From Lineus longissimus (lineage: Eukaryota; Nemertea; Pilidiophora; Heteronemertea; Lineidae): a stretch of 64,000 nucleotides of DNA. The notes below the pieces were generated by a model. It saw only the letters and a program-made list of their open reading frames with translations, was not told the origin of the DNA and made no database searches. Position 1 is the stretch's first letter, and each line of letters begins with the position of its first letter. The DNA is taken from NCBI RefSeq assembly GCF_910592395.1, contig NC_088318.1, forward strand, positions 1,116,001-1,180,000, written 5' to 3'. Shown here one piece after another: positions 48,201-63,175 of this stretch. The position numbers were made by a program, and so were the translations under genes.

Positions 48201-50080
48201 TCATCGCCATCATCGTTTAGCGTCTGTTCTGCTCTCTCTTTGCTATTTGAGAAGCTTACGGATGGGACGGAGATTGGTACAGCATCGCTCGGGACAACTT
48301 GGTCCGGGCCCCCAGAGGCTGATCCCTGTCCTTCTGTGTCGCTGCAATCATTCGTCTCCAACGGTGCATGACTCGATTTCCCATGAGTTTCTGTCTCGCC
48401 ATAACCCTGACTGTCGTCAGACAAAAACTTAGTGAAAGACATTTTCAATGCTGTTCCGTTCGCACAGCTCTGTACTACAGTACTCTGGGTGCCCTTGCTG
48501 GTTTCCAATGATGGTATCTCATCTACCAGCTTGCAGTCAGGTTGTACCTTGTCTCCAGTGGTCGTACTCCCTTTCTTGCTTTCAGATCCTGGAGTCTCGG
48601 GATTCAATGAATCAGTTATCTTAATCTCTGTATTACCAATGGCGTTCTGACTGCTAGTAAATACTGTCGTCTCTGAAGTGGTGATGTCGGTCGTCGGTGG
48701 TGAATTTCCACCTGGCATTGACCCTGAGCAATCTGTTCCCGAGGCTTCATTTGCGCCTGGCGTGTAATCTCTTACCGATATTGAAGCTGTCTCTGGAATC
48801 ACCGCGTCATTTATTCTCGGTGACGAAATTAAACTTCCTGAAATCGCGACACCAGTCTTTCGCGACAGCTTCGTCTCTGAGCTTGGACAGTCATCAGACT
48901 CAACGGGCAGTTCGCCTTCGACTGTCAAATCATCTTTCTTCTGATTCCGATCGCACTTTTTCCTATTCATATTTGGTTCCACTGAACCGTTATTCACACG
49001 ATTCTTTGATCTCAATGACATTCTTGTTGCATTTGCTACCTTGGCAGGCGGATTTAGCTTCGACTTTCTCATCTCCGTCACTTTGGAGGGACAAATGAGA
49101 CCCTTTTTCATATCCATATCATTTTTCGAAGAGGAATTCGTTGCTTTGGGGTTGTCTCCTTTCACTTTCAGCTCAAAAATCTTGCCAATGTTTGCGCGAC
49201 CGGCTGCGGCGCGGGTTTTGCCGAACGTTTGTTTAGTCGCTTCGTTCTTGCCTTCATTACGTCCTACATTTGTCGCCTCAGTTTTGCCACACTTCGATAC
49301 ATCGTTACTGCCTTTCTGAGTGGCGCCACTGTCTTCAACGGAAGATTTATCATCGCTAATACATGGAACGTTTTTGACAGGACAGTCCTTTTGAAGTAGA
49401 ATTTTCTTCTGTTTCGTGTTGAACTGTTTTCCACTGCGCATAAACCTGCGGCCATCACCAAGGATGGGGTACTTTCTCACAGTCCAGTAGTCCTCAAGTT
49501 GTCTCAGTTCTCGTCGCTGCCAGTCCTCCGCTGTCACGTCGTGGGCCGAACCAGACGACACACTCTCAGCTGAAAGAAAGATTCACTAAGGGGGGGGGGG
49601 CAATCATGGATGACGGGGTCACAAATGTTACAGACTATATAGACTCCCGGGGCAGTCCTGTCCAGTGGTCTTCCCAAACATAGTCGCCTCGTCCCTCCCC
49701 AATACACTGCGTCCGGAGTGTACAAATGCATACTGATGGTGTGTCGCCTCACGTGTATCAGCCGATGTAGCGGCATTATTTTGGTGTCACCTTTGGAGCT
49801 GCGTGTGATTGAGGATAACGAGATATCTGTAAACCACTTCAAAATATAAAGATTCACATCAATCTTGGATTCACTACACCTCATTTTATAGTACTAACAT
49901 ACCTTCTTGGTCTTCCATCCCTTTTCCTCTCTCATCCGTCGTTTCAGTTGAGGTCTTCGGAACTTTACCTCTGGCGGTGACACATATTGGATGACCATTT
50001 GTCACAACCTCATCTTTGTCAGCACAAACAGACGCTGCATCTTTTTGCGGCGGATTCTTGCGCCGGCTTCTGCGCTTCAT
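45218..50080 (-). CDS. Unrecognised nuclear-type protein with HMG-box-like segment
   Basis: I do not recognise this gene. Five exons join in phase: 50080-49903, 49569-47619, 47324-47181, 46689-46499 and 46089-45218, giving 1,111 aa. Seen: a basic start MKRRSRRKNPP (nuclear-localisation-like); LRQLEDYWTVRKYPI near residue 80; a low-complexity Ser/Thr/Lys/Asp-rich stretch of about 550 aa in one large exon; then, across exons 3-4, NYARLMQHACTLWS followed by RRRFHQLNKSDHP and KEWVCLGEKEQTKYF, which has the hydrophobic/Trp/Lys-Tyr spacing of an HMG box; and a C-terminal helical region of about 290 aa with Arg/Glu-rich segments such as KKRLLQIRRKMTP. The composition suggests a chromatin-associated protein, which is inference. 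A tRNA-Ile gene lies in intron 4 on the same strand. Exon joins rest on consensus splice sites and phase, not homology. Confidence 0.72.
46162..46270 (-). tRNA. tRNA-Ile (UAU anticodon) with 35-nt intron
   Basis: Minus strand, 109 nt. The acceptor stem GCCCCAG pairs with CTGGGGC, followed by discriminator A. The T arm is GTGAG-TTCGATC-CTCAC. The anticodon stem TCGTA pairs with TGCGA around loop CTTATA-A. The anticodon is TAT, and a 35-nt intron interrupts the loop one base 3' of it, as in eukaryotic tRNA-Ile(UAU) genes. The B box GTTCGATCC is intact. It lies inside intron 4 of the HMG-like protein gene, same orientation. Confidence 0.93.
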
Positions 50081-52878
50081 TGTGAAGCAGGAAATCTAAA
50101 CTTCCGTGGCTGTCTTTTTGAGAAATTCGATATTATTTGTGCAAACTATGGGAGGACTTTCATCGCATCGTCGGTGGACCTTCGCAATGTGACGTCAGGT
50201 CGAGGACAACAGTGGCGTCGTCTTCTTGTTACTTGAATGACGTCGCATCACCAACGTTGTAATAAGTGACCATGGCGGGATAATTTTGGCGGGATAATAC
50301 AATATGCATGTCTAAGAAATTCATTAGTGTATCTGCTGTCTTTGCGCCCTTTGTGAAATATCGCATGACTGTGCATTTGTCACTATCACAGAACTTACAC
50401 CAGTTGAGTTTAAGAAACTGAAATTCTTGATCAAATAACGACAGATTGTGACATGCGAAAGTCATTTGCACACAGCCGGGTCGGAGGAGCGAACATTCAC
50501 CCCGGAATCCAATGCTGCTCTTGGTATCATTGGCAGCTTCGTCCTACTTGCTTTTACCCGTATTACAGATCACTGGATGAAGAATTCATGTGAAGAGTTC
50601 CCCTAAGGCCACACCCTTCGAGACAAGATGAAAGTCCAACTCCCAGGGGTCTTGTTCAGTTGAACAACTTTTTTCGAAAGAAAGAAGGAGATCGCACATG
50701 TGACTTTCTGTTACAGTTGGCAAGGTACAGGTTGTGACATTGTCTCCAGTTCAGTGACCTTATCCCCATATTCTGGTTGTGATGTCCTTGAAGACAACCT
50801 ATTTGATCCCCAAGCTCCTGCCTATAGCCTCTTTAAAGAGTGGATATTTTCCTGGAAGAAATCATTCTCAACAGGAGATGAAACACATTAACATTAAGAT
50901 ATAGTTTCATATACAAAATAACAATTTATTAGCAAATGTTGTTCACTTAGAGAATGACATTTACAGTGTGCATAAACTTTCATGCAGTGATCACATCAAG
51001 CAAAAATATCATGATCTGAGACGGATGACGCACAGGTGAGAAAAACATCAATTTCAACTTTTTTTTGTACCACATCCCAGGCATGGCCATCTTGACCATC
51101 AATGTATTGACACTGCTCAGCTTCAACACAACTCGAGGGCGGAATCTACAGAGGCAATCTGGCTGGAAGTTCAGTATGAGGCTTGCCTGGCATGCTCAAT
51201 GGGCTGATGTTTCCCCCACGGTACTAATAACTCAGCTCGACAAAATCCCACGGTGGTCAGAAATAACTCATACATAATTGTCAGCAACTGAATGAGTATC
51301 ATGGAATGTGAACATAAGTGAATGCTTATGTGGCCATCTGATGGAGAGGACAGAACCAATTAAATTGACCTCCATCACAATGACAATAACCACATTAAAC
51401 CAATTATTCACATGCAAATGGCCAGGGGTTGTTATAACAACGGGGAGTTTTTATAAACAACTAAAGTCACATTCATATCATGTGTCTCCACAAGGAAAAG
51501 CAAAATATGCAAAATATATAATTTTTCTGAAAACTTTCAATATTGAAGGCAAAATGCCCTCACACACCAAACTACATTCCATTCCATTGAAAAACAGCAG
51601 CACATTTCAATTCACAACAAAATATAAATGAAGTCAACAAATCGTATTGAACTAAAAACGGGGAAAACGCCACTGATAAAAATGGATATGAAAAGAGCAT
51701 TTGATTCTATTGACTATACTTGACCCGAAAATAAAGGCAGACCAGGCGACACTCATATTTATCCTGTGTACAACCAAACAAAGCCCCACAGCAAAGGCCA
51801 TCAGGATTTTAAACTATCAATTGCAGCAGTCAAGGTGGGAGTTCAAGGTCTCCTGAAGTAGCTGGCCATCAACTGGTGAAGAATAAATCCTATTTTCTCA
51901 AAAGAATTATTGTGACACACAAGTTATCAGCCAAAAGATAACTGCACAGCACATGACACCTGCACTTGATAGCATATCTCTCAAAAGTCTGACTCCTGTC
52001 TATTTGAAATGTGGTTTCATTCATCGCAAAGTTGATCTCTGTTAAATTCCCAGCATTCAATTTTCAGGTGGAAAAAATACTTCCTTCGACTGAACAATCA
52101 TACTGCACCATGATTATCATCTCTTCACTTCATTTTCCTGGCTTCGTGCTTTTCTACCCAATAGTTAGGATATATTACTCTACCCAGCTACAAGTACAAC
52201 GATACATTTCTTTCAGAAAACTGCTAGAGTGGATGATCCTAGTCACCAGATCGCACAAGATGATTTTCTCCGGCAGTGAAAATCATCAAGTGCGATCTGG
52301 ATGACGAGGATCAGATACAATGACATGATCACTATGGAAGTGCAAAAAAATAACTCCTTTATCATGATAAGTGAGCAATAAACTGATCTTGGTCCGGAGA
52401 CCAAGAGGAATATAGGCAGCAGCAGGTGGCCGACTTGGTGGCCGACAGGTTACTCATATATGCACAGTTTAAGTACTGGTTTCTGGTTGAGTAAGTGATG
52501 AAAATGTCAAGCATGAACTGTGAGATAGCAGAGACACCTATCTACAACTTTAAGTAACTCAATCCAGCCCACTGCTCCTGCCTATAGTTCCCTTTAAAGG
52601 AAACCATTTAAGTTATGTTGGCCTTTAGGGGCGAAAGGTGACTCTGGAATACCTCAAATAAATAAGGTGAAATGTTTTCAGTCATGATCAAAACCAGATC
52701 AACAATTGTTGCACATCTATTGGAGCACAAGCTGGCTCATTTGTGAGAATGACCAAGGGCGCTCACTCACTCCTCTCCCAAGCATCAAACACACATAAAT
52801 CAAATTCAAAATCAGACTAAAGCCAACATTATAAAGCCTTGAGAAAGTTGGAATCAGACAATCTCAGTTCACACAGAC
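50081..52878. other. No gene recognised
   Basis: Upstream region of the HMG-like gene, then AT-rich sequence that could include a long 3' UTR of the UBE2Q-like gene (another minus-strand AATAAA lies near 50925). GGTTGTGAC words occur near 50730 and 50777. Confidence 0.45.
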
Positions 52879-52884
52879 TTTATT
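52879..52884 (-). promoter_or_regulatory. Candidate poly(A) signal of the UBE2Q-like gene
   Basis: AATAAA on the minus strand about 225 bp past the stop codon. Chosen by position only. Confidence 0.35.
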
Positions 52885-53107
52885 AGGGGAAGATAATTCT
52901 TGGGGAAAAGAACCCTACTTCTTCCTACTCCTACCCTACCCAGAAGAGTTAACATCATGCAAGAAACATATGGCATAAGAAGCAGGACCCTTATCCTCCC
53001 CCCCCCCTGCTGGCTCTCACTTTTCATCCACAGCAGGTTCGGATGAGAGCCCAGGAAAACTCGATCAAGTTCGAATTCCCACTCATATCACCCATACTGG
53101 CTTAGTC

Positions 53108-56100
53108 TTATTTGTTCCATCCATATTTTTGAACCATGCGCTCGAATGCTTGCTTGGCCTCGACCTCATCATATGGCTTGTCTGGCTCACGTGGACACAG
53201 GCGAGTATTTGGATCACTTAAGATTTCACTTCGGATCTGAACGAGGATTCCCTGAAATACAAACACAATCAATAAATTCCTCACATTTAAGTTAAACTTA
53301 CAAGAACTACTGTAGGTTTGCACCCCTCTTGTAAGTGAACATCACTGAATTTGTAAGTTGATCCAAGGTCTGGTCGAGTTATTCAAACTTTTCAGGTTAT
53401 GGGGGTTTGAATCTACAGCAGGTAACACAATTACTGCTAGAGTGGTATAAGCTTGTCCAGGCACAAGCACTTTGCAACCAACTGACACCAACACTGTAGA
53501 ATCCAAAGGAGCTGAGGCACCTAATACACTGTCGTAGAGTGTGTAGGTTATACAGCTATGCAAAAGTGCTCTGCTGCAGGCTTTTCTTGGCATCACTAAA
53601 ACAGTTGTTACTCTTACCTCTAAATCATTCGTAGGCACCCAACCTGACTGAGTTAGCAACTGCATACATATGCTGCCCCCTATTGTTATGTGTCCTGAAA
53701 TAGACAAGACAAGATGACTGAAATATCAAATTTATGAAGAAAGTCGCCAAACTGAAGAGAACAGGGTGTCATGTGATTGTAATCTCATGAGGCAAGTCTC
53801 AAACCTAGGACAACACCCATGATCAAGCGATATGACAAGGATCCCATTCAGCCTCAGTTCCCGGCTTTGTCTCGGCAAACACAAATTGTAATAGAATGTA
53901 ATTTGATGCATCTTATCCATCCAACTATCCAAAACAAAATTCATGTTTTTCTGATAGTCTCAACATTAAACCAAGTATCCCAACATCATGTTGATTTATG
54001 CGGGACAATTATGGTGACTCACAAATTGAGTCCCGTTATCTAATTGCATAATGTGTTAATGGTAGTGCTTCCATCTCTAGACCAAGCCTTTAACTAAAAC
54101 TGGAGAATCTGACCAAAATATGTGCAAAATTCCCAAAATAAAAAATGACTTGATGAAATAATTGGTTATAACATTTCATTATAAACTGCAATAATGAAGG
54201 AAGAGGTCATTGACCAAACACTGTGCGGTTTCTTTCTTATGAATTCTGCAATCTTCCAACAAAACAGTATGCAATGTACAAATACCCATACCACGAAATT
54301 AAAGCAGACTGTTTAGAACCTCATCTGGTTGCTTGGCAGCTAGCGGTTACGGACGGAAAGGTTGGACGGAATAAAAACTCCTTTCCATAAATTTTGGACC
54401 GCCAAGGTAGCCACCATATAGGCATCTTGGCTGATATACTCAAAGAATGTTAGATCAGTGTTATCAAAAACTCATTACTTCAACGTAATGGGTTTTTAGT
54501 GTTATGCTAAGCAGACACCATGTTTCTTTAAATAAGTTCCAGTGTCCCTGTCCAATCATATTCCCAACTGAGTCTATCTATTTTACAACATACCCGTTAA
54601 AAACTTGAATCTTGGTCTAACAATTCGAACAAATGGTGGCCCCATTGGGTAGTCTCTTGGGAACTTCATCTCCAAGAGTATAACTGCCTGAAGAATAGAG
54701 GTTAAGATATGAAGTAAGCCAATCTGGACTTGGGTTTCTATAGATGTACAACAGTCACTGTAATCAGTTAATTGGCGAGTCATCTTAGGATCAACTTGAT
54801 TGTTTACTGTAACTGACACTCAAACATGACTGTATATCCTTGTGACGCCTCAGTGACAATAAGGAGACCACTGCGAGATGATACACGATCACCAAAATTC
54901 TTTCATGATACTAAAACCTACCTCCTTTTTGTATTTGGAGGCAAAGCCTTGTAAATCTCTTCCAAGGGGGGTATCTTTTGGTAGGTCTGTCAATTTCACA
55001 TCCTAGAATAATAAAGAGTGAAGTTTGAATCACAGAATTTAAAAAAAATTATGTTAACCATAAACTCGAATGGTCACTAAGGTTAGGATTGGTCAATTCT
55101 TTTCCAAGGGCCATCTGTTTCATCAGACCTCATTTGATACAATACAATACAGGATTTCATTCCATGATTACATGTTATACAACAGGTTTTATTGCCAATT
55201 AGTAACGATGTCTTACCCATATAAATATATTGTCCCCTCTTGGACTTCCTTCTATACCAAATTTACAAGCATTTGTCTTCATATTTTTTAAATCTGGAAA
55301 AAAAACATTACATGCAATGAACAGAAAAAAAGAAATACTGATACTCAATCAAGGAAGTTATTCACAAATTGGAACAACACGTTATTATCTCACTCTAGCA
55401 TAGTCGATGAATAACATGAAGAAGTGGTCCTGACAGTAGGCACCAATTCAGGAATATTACAAATCCTCACATTTATTCCATATTCCAAGACTTCAAACAA
55501 GAGAACTGGTCATAATCTGTTACCATCATCTTTTTCACCATCTTTGCAATATTTCAGTAGTCGTTTTAGGCTACATCAGCATGCAGAATTAAAATGAAAG
55601 GAAACCCTCTAACCTTTTGTAAGTCTATATACAGCAGTTTTGCTTCCACCACCAGTAAAGAATTTATCAGCTGATTCCTCATCCCTGAAAAACATGACAA
55701 TATTTCTCAGGTTTGTGTGATCGTATCATCATATTTAAAAAGAGAGCTTAATCTTAGCAATAAACTGAAATGATTCCAGAGTTTAATAGCACATACTCAT
55801 CGGGTAACTGGACTGTGTTGTCAGACTCAGCATCGTGGTCAACATCCTGATAGTATCCATCATCTTCATCATCTTCGTCATCATTATCATCTTCTCCCAA
55901 GAAGTCACTATCGTTGGCGCTATCGTGATCTGCCTCTTTCTCAGCAGGTGGCGTCACTTTTGCTCCAATTTTATACTGTAAGTGAAAGAACTAAAACATT
56001 ACAACTCTTTCTTGGGAATATTTCATTTGAAGAGTCAAGAATCAAGTACGGAAATAATGCATGTGTGCAAACTTCCTGGTCTTCTTCTGCACTCAGTAGG

Positions 56101-56869
56101 TTATGCTTTTACATCATTTGTCGTAAGGAAGGTGGAATTACATACTTTGAGACCTGTGCCTTCCCAGACTGTCCACAAGTGCTCTGTATGTATCTCTGTA
56201 GGCCTACCTGGTAACTTTACACTTCGCAAAAACAGTTCACCCTGTTCTTGTCACAATAACTTTAGTTACCTGTTTGAAGGTTTTGTTGACATTCTCTAAA
56301 ACCTCTTCTATCTTTTTCTCTTTGCACGACTGTATGTAATCCTGGACATGAAGAAGCCGTGGTATGACACTGTTGTCATCACTCCAAACAACCTGTAAAC
56401 AAGAAAACTCAGTTCCATATTTTCCTTTTGTTGCAGTTTGTGCACTTGACTTACTAAATCAAACCGAACTTAACTACATCAATCATTCATGCAGAAAGAT
56501 AATCATGGCATTAGTCATTAGTGGCAATAACGATAATGGGAGATTCTTGGCAAAATTGGGTGCCCAGCCCCGACTTTGAGAAGAAAAATGACATGCCAAG
56601 AGAACACCCTCCCCTTCTTTTGTCCATCATCTTTGGGAACGACAGGACAACACAAATCAATGAGAATTTACCCAAGATCCGTCTGACTCTTTTGGTGGGA
56701 CAATATAGAATGTATCACCACTATCTGCGAGACTGAAAATGAGCTTTCTCTCCTCATCAACAGATGTCACAAAACCGAATGAGGATTTGGCTTCTTTCTT
56801 TGTCCACGATTCAGCTTTTTGTTGGATTGTGTGAAAATCTAAGATTTTTCCTGTGAAGTTTGAAGCCAT
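53108..56869 (-). CDS. UBE2Q-like ubiquitin-conjugating enzyme (E2)
   Basis: Exons in gene order: 56869-56672, 56392-56270, 55975-55797, 55684-55614, 55293-55217, 55002-54922, 54687-54594, 53694-53618 and 53251-53108, all phases joining, 347 aa. Seen: an N-terminal domain ending FYIVPPKESDGSW; an acidic linker (about residues 125-160, rich in Asp/Glu); and a C-terminal UBC fold with FPRDYPMGPPFVRIVRP, then GGSICMQLLTQSGW carrying the candidate catalytic Cys284, then a C-terminal helix ending KYGWNK. PPFVRxVxP, GGxxCMxLLTxxGW and the absence of an HPN motif match the UBE2Q subfamily, which also has an acidic spacer before its catalytic domain. Role by family: transfer of ubiquitin from E1 to substrates or E3. 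The frame stays open upstream of 56869 past another ATG near 57009, so the start could be earlier. It is divergent from PIGM. Confidence 0.85.
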
Positions 56870-57250
56870 TTTCAATTCAATAGCAAGAGCTTTATCAATG
56901 TCTTCCTCATAAGTTCGAAACCTTTCAATGAAACTCGATATTTTAGGCAAAAAACGGAATGTAAACCTATCTTGGGGAATCCCACAAGATAGTTGCGTAC
57001 ATATGTACATGAATCGACTCCGCCAATCAGAGAGCTTGTTACTATCGTCAAAAACCAAAATAAGTCTTTTTGATTAATATTCTTCATTTTCTGATCAATT
57101 GATAACTTTACAAAACTATTCTTTCAATTACTCCCATTTAAATCTATTTAATACACTCTATGATTGTAACGAATGGCAAATATCTGAGAATTTTGTATAG
57201 GATTATTGACTTTATAAATTTCTTGGAACTAGAAATTCGCCAGCGTCAAC
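56870..57250. promoter_or_regulatory. Putative bidirectional promoter, UBE2Q-like / PIGM
   Basis: Only 381 bp separate the chosen start codons of two divergent genes, so they must share this interval for promoters and 5' UTRs. No TATA box or named factor site could be recognised. If the UBE2Q-like start is further upstream, the shared interval is shorter. Confidence 0.45.
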
Positions 57251-59424
57251 ATGGCGGCCCAAAATATGTTTTTTCAGAAATCTCTAACTTTCTACGCGTT
57301 TATTGCCACTTTTGTGAGGATTTTATTCATGATGTATGGGGAATGGCAAGACAGGACCATGGTTGTCAAGTTCACTGATGTTGATTATTATGTGTTCACT
57401 GATGCAGCAAGATATATGGCAAATGTTAGTTTTATCCGACAATCAAACTGTGATATTTCCACAGAATGTTCTGTTGTTTGGATCTAATTCCAGACACTCA
57501 CCTATTTGGTTATTGTCATTCTTTACTCTTCTGGTAATCTTTGTTCTTGTTTTATTGACCACATGATGTAGAATTGCGAGTAATGACTGATGAGCTAAAT
57601 AAATTACTGTGTCGCTCTGTCACCTATAGTATAGGCTATGGCCATACAATTTGGCGATATGCCATGTGACTGTGATCGATATACTTAGTAACTAACTAAC
57701 TTACTGTAATATGTATTTTCAGGGCAGATCGCCATATCTTCGGGCCACATATCGGTACACTCCACTTCTGGCTGCAGCCTTGCTACCCAACATCTGGATC
57801 ACAATGTTCTTTGGAAAGCTTCTATTCATCACATGTGATGTCGCCACTGGTGTTCTCATCCACAGTCTGTGCCTCAAAAGATTCTGTAGTGAAGAGACAG
57901 CTATTTTCACTTCACTTATATGGTTGATGAACCCCATGCCAGTGACAGTTTCCAGTCGAGGAAATGCAGAATCCATCCTTTCATTATTGGTGCTATTGAC
58001 GCTAGTGTTGCTGATGAGTCGGAGGACAGTCCTAGCTGCCATTGTCTATGGATTATCTGTGCATATTAAGATATACCCAGTGACTTACGCTCTGCCAATT
58101 TATCTCTTTCTGAACACTGACTATGACCAAAAATGTACAAGAAGAGATATGACATTAACAGGATTTCTAAAGGATCTCCTCCCAGGGAAGACACGTTTCC
58201 TGTTTATTGGAATATCTGTGTCAACATTCCTGGCTGTGACTGGAATCTGCTACCACTTGTAAGTGTAAAGTACACTCTGCTTTCATAATAATTTATTTAC
58301 ATCTGAATGTGACATGTTGCTACTTGGATGTCTAGTTTGTTCCGATATTTGAACTCTTACTACAGCATAAAACACTGAATGTTTTCAGGTATGGATTCCA
58401 GTTCCTTCAAGAGACTTACCTCCACCATGTGACCAGGCGAGACACCCGTCACAACTTCTCTGTCTATTTCTACATGCTGTACCTGACCGGTGAAAGCTCC
58501 TCTTCCCTTCTTCTCGGACTGATGGCATTCATTCCACAAATGGGGCTGCTAGTTATCCTGTCCTTCAGATATTATCAAGATCTACCGTTCTGCTGTTTCC
58601 TGCACACTTTGATATTCGTCACATTTAACAAAGTCTGCACTTCTCAGGTAATCATTAAACTCATCTTATCATGGGACTTTGTCCTGACTAACTTTGGAGA
58701 AATGTGAAAAAAAATCGAACGCCACAGAAGCTCTTTGTGCAATTTGAGATAGAAACTGTAAATTCCACTAGGTCAACTATAGAGAAGACTTTATCAGACA
58801 ACTAGTCAGTTTCATGAGACAATACAATCAACTAATCCATTTCTATTCTGTTTCAGTACTTTTTGTGGTACCTGTGTTTGCTCCCTGTAGTCATCCCAAC
58901 ATTAGCCACTGGTGCGAAGAGTGCTATTGCCATGATAGCAGCTTGGTTTCTGGCTCAGGTTGGTACATTGCTAAAGTTGGTTCACTGTAGTGTAATGAAA
59001 GGCCAAGAGTTGATCCCAAAGTGCTATCTCTACATCTGGAATCCTTTCAGAAGACATGCACAGTGTAAATGATGGTCATCATCATCCACCAGGAAGAGCT
59101 CAAAAGAACAAATATTACAAGCTCACAGCATAACATTTTACTGTTTTTTAACGGTGAAATTGATACATTTTAAACTGTGCAATATCTTCATTTCAGGCCT
59201 TATGGTTGCTCCCAGCCTACTTTGTGGAATTCAGGGGACAGGACACCTTCATTTTCATCTGGCTTGCAGGGCTTCTCTTCTTCACTGTCAACATTGGGAT
59301 TACTGGACAACTTATTCAAGACTACAGACATTGTCCTGTGTTTGTTGATGGGAAACTTCACCAGGAAAAAGTCGAGTTCTCATATCCTAAAATTCTGTTT
59401 CCATCGAAGAAAAAAGGACTGTGA
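57251..59424 (+). CDS. PIGM: GPI mannosyltransferase 1 (GPI-MT-I catalytic subunit)
   Basis: Exons 57251-57424, 57723-58258, 58389-58647, 58857-58958 and 59197-59424 give 432 aa (human 423). Seen: N-terminal membrane segment; [14 protein letters not shown] with the catalytic DxD motif at D43/D45; [88 protein letters not shown]; and the C-terminal membrane segments. These match human PIGM along the full length. Family knowledge: an ER multi-pass enzyme that, with PIGX, adds the first mannose (alpha-1,4) from dolichol-phosphate-mannose to the GPI-anchor precursor. The start ATGGCGGCC has good context and is the first in frame. It is divergent from the UBE2Q-like gene and convergent with the zinc-finger gene. 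Confidence 0.96.
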
Positions 59425-59573
59425 TTCTGATTTGACGCCAGCTCATGCTCCCTGGCTTTGGAATGTTCTAGCCACCTTAACAGGAAATGTAAGGATTTGC
59501 CATAGATTTCTTTTCCATTCATTTTGATTGATTGCATGAATATGTAAAAGTATGTATATGTGATTAATACATG

Positions 59574-59579
59574 AATAAA
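59574..59579 (+). promoter_or_regulatory. Candidate poly(A) signal of PIGM
   Basis: AATAAA 150 bp after the PIGM stop codon. A minus-strand AATAAA (59585-59590), possibly for the zinc-finger gene, faces it 5 bp away. Confidence 0.45.
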
Positions 59580-60003
59580 AACCATTTATTTTTTGGAAAA
59601 AAACACGATTTGTTTGCTTAAGTGAGTGTTAAAATTCTTCTGTGTGGCTCAGTTAAAAGATGAATACAGTTGTAAATCAATTTGTAGCCATGCAAACTTG
59701 GGAGGAATTTAAAAGTTTGTCTCAACTGATGAGCTGATATGTCTCAACGTTTCCTCGGTTCTTCTTGAAGATAAGGACGTCTGCCTGTTCCCAAACGATG
59801 ACCATGAAAGACAACTACAAGAATTTACTTTCAAGTTCTTGTTCTATATTTGAAATATACTGTGAACAACATATACCTTCTCATAAATATCTCTGAACAT
59901 GATGATTTACACTAATCCATGCTTCAATCTAAAACGGATTCTCACTCAAACTCAAAAGCGAAAATACATTATAAAAAATCTGATCACAAAAATTCATTCT
60001 TTG

Positions 60004-60138
60004 TAACCAACTGGAGCACACAATGCTCAGCTACCTGTAACCAACTTGAGCACACAATGCTCAGCTACCTGTAACCAACTGGAGCACACAATGCTCAGCT
60101 ACCTGTAACCAACTTGAGCACACAATGCTCAGCTACCT
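60004..60138. repeat. 34-bp tandem repeat, four copies
   Basis: Four copies of TGTAACCAACTGGAGCACAC plus AATGCTCAGCTACC, alternating ACTGGAG and ACTTGAG. They lie in the presumed 3' UTR of the zinc-finger gene. Confidence 0.9.
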
Positions 60139-60303
60139 GGTATATTAGAAATTGTTCCTCTGCTGTACAATTAATTAAGTTTAAAAGCATGACAACTCAA
60201 AAATTTTCATTTTAACTGAGTTCTTCAGATTCTTATGCTCATTCACAAAGTCAGCCAGTAGTCTCATCTCTTTAACCATTCATACAACATTAAAATACCA
60301 TGA

Positions 60304-63175
<2,872 letters not shown>

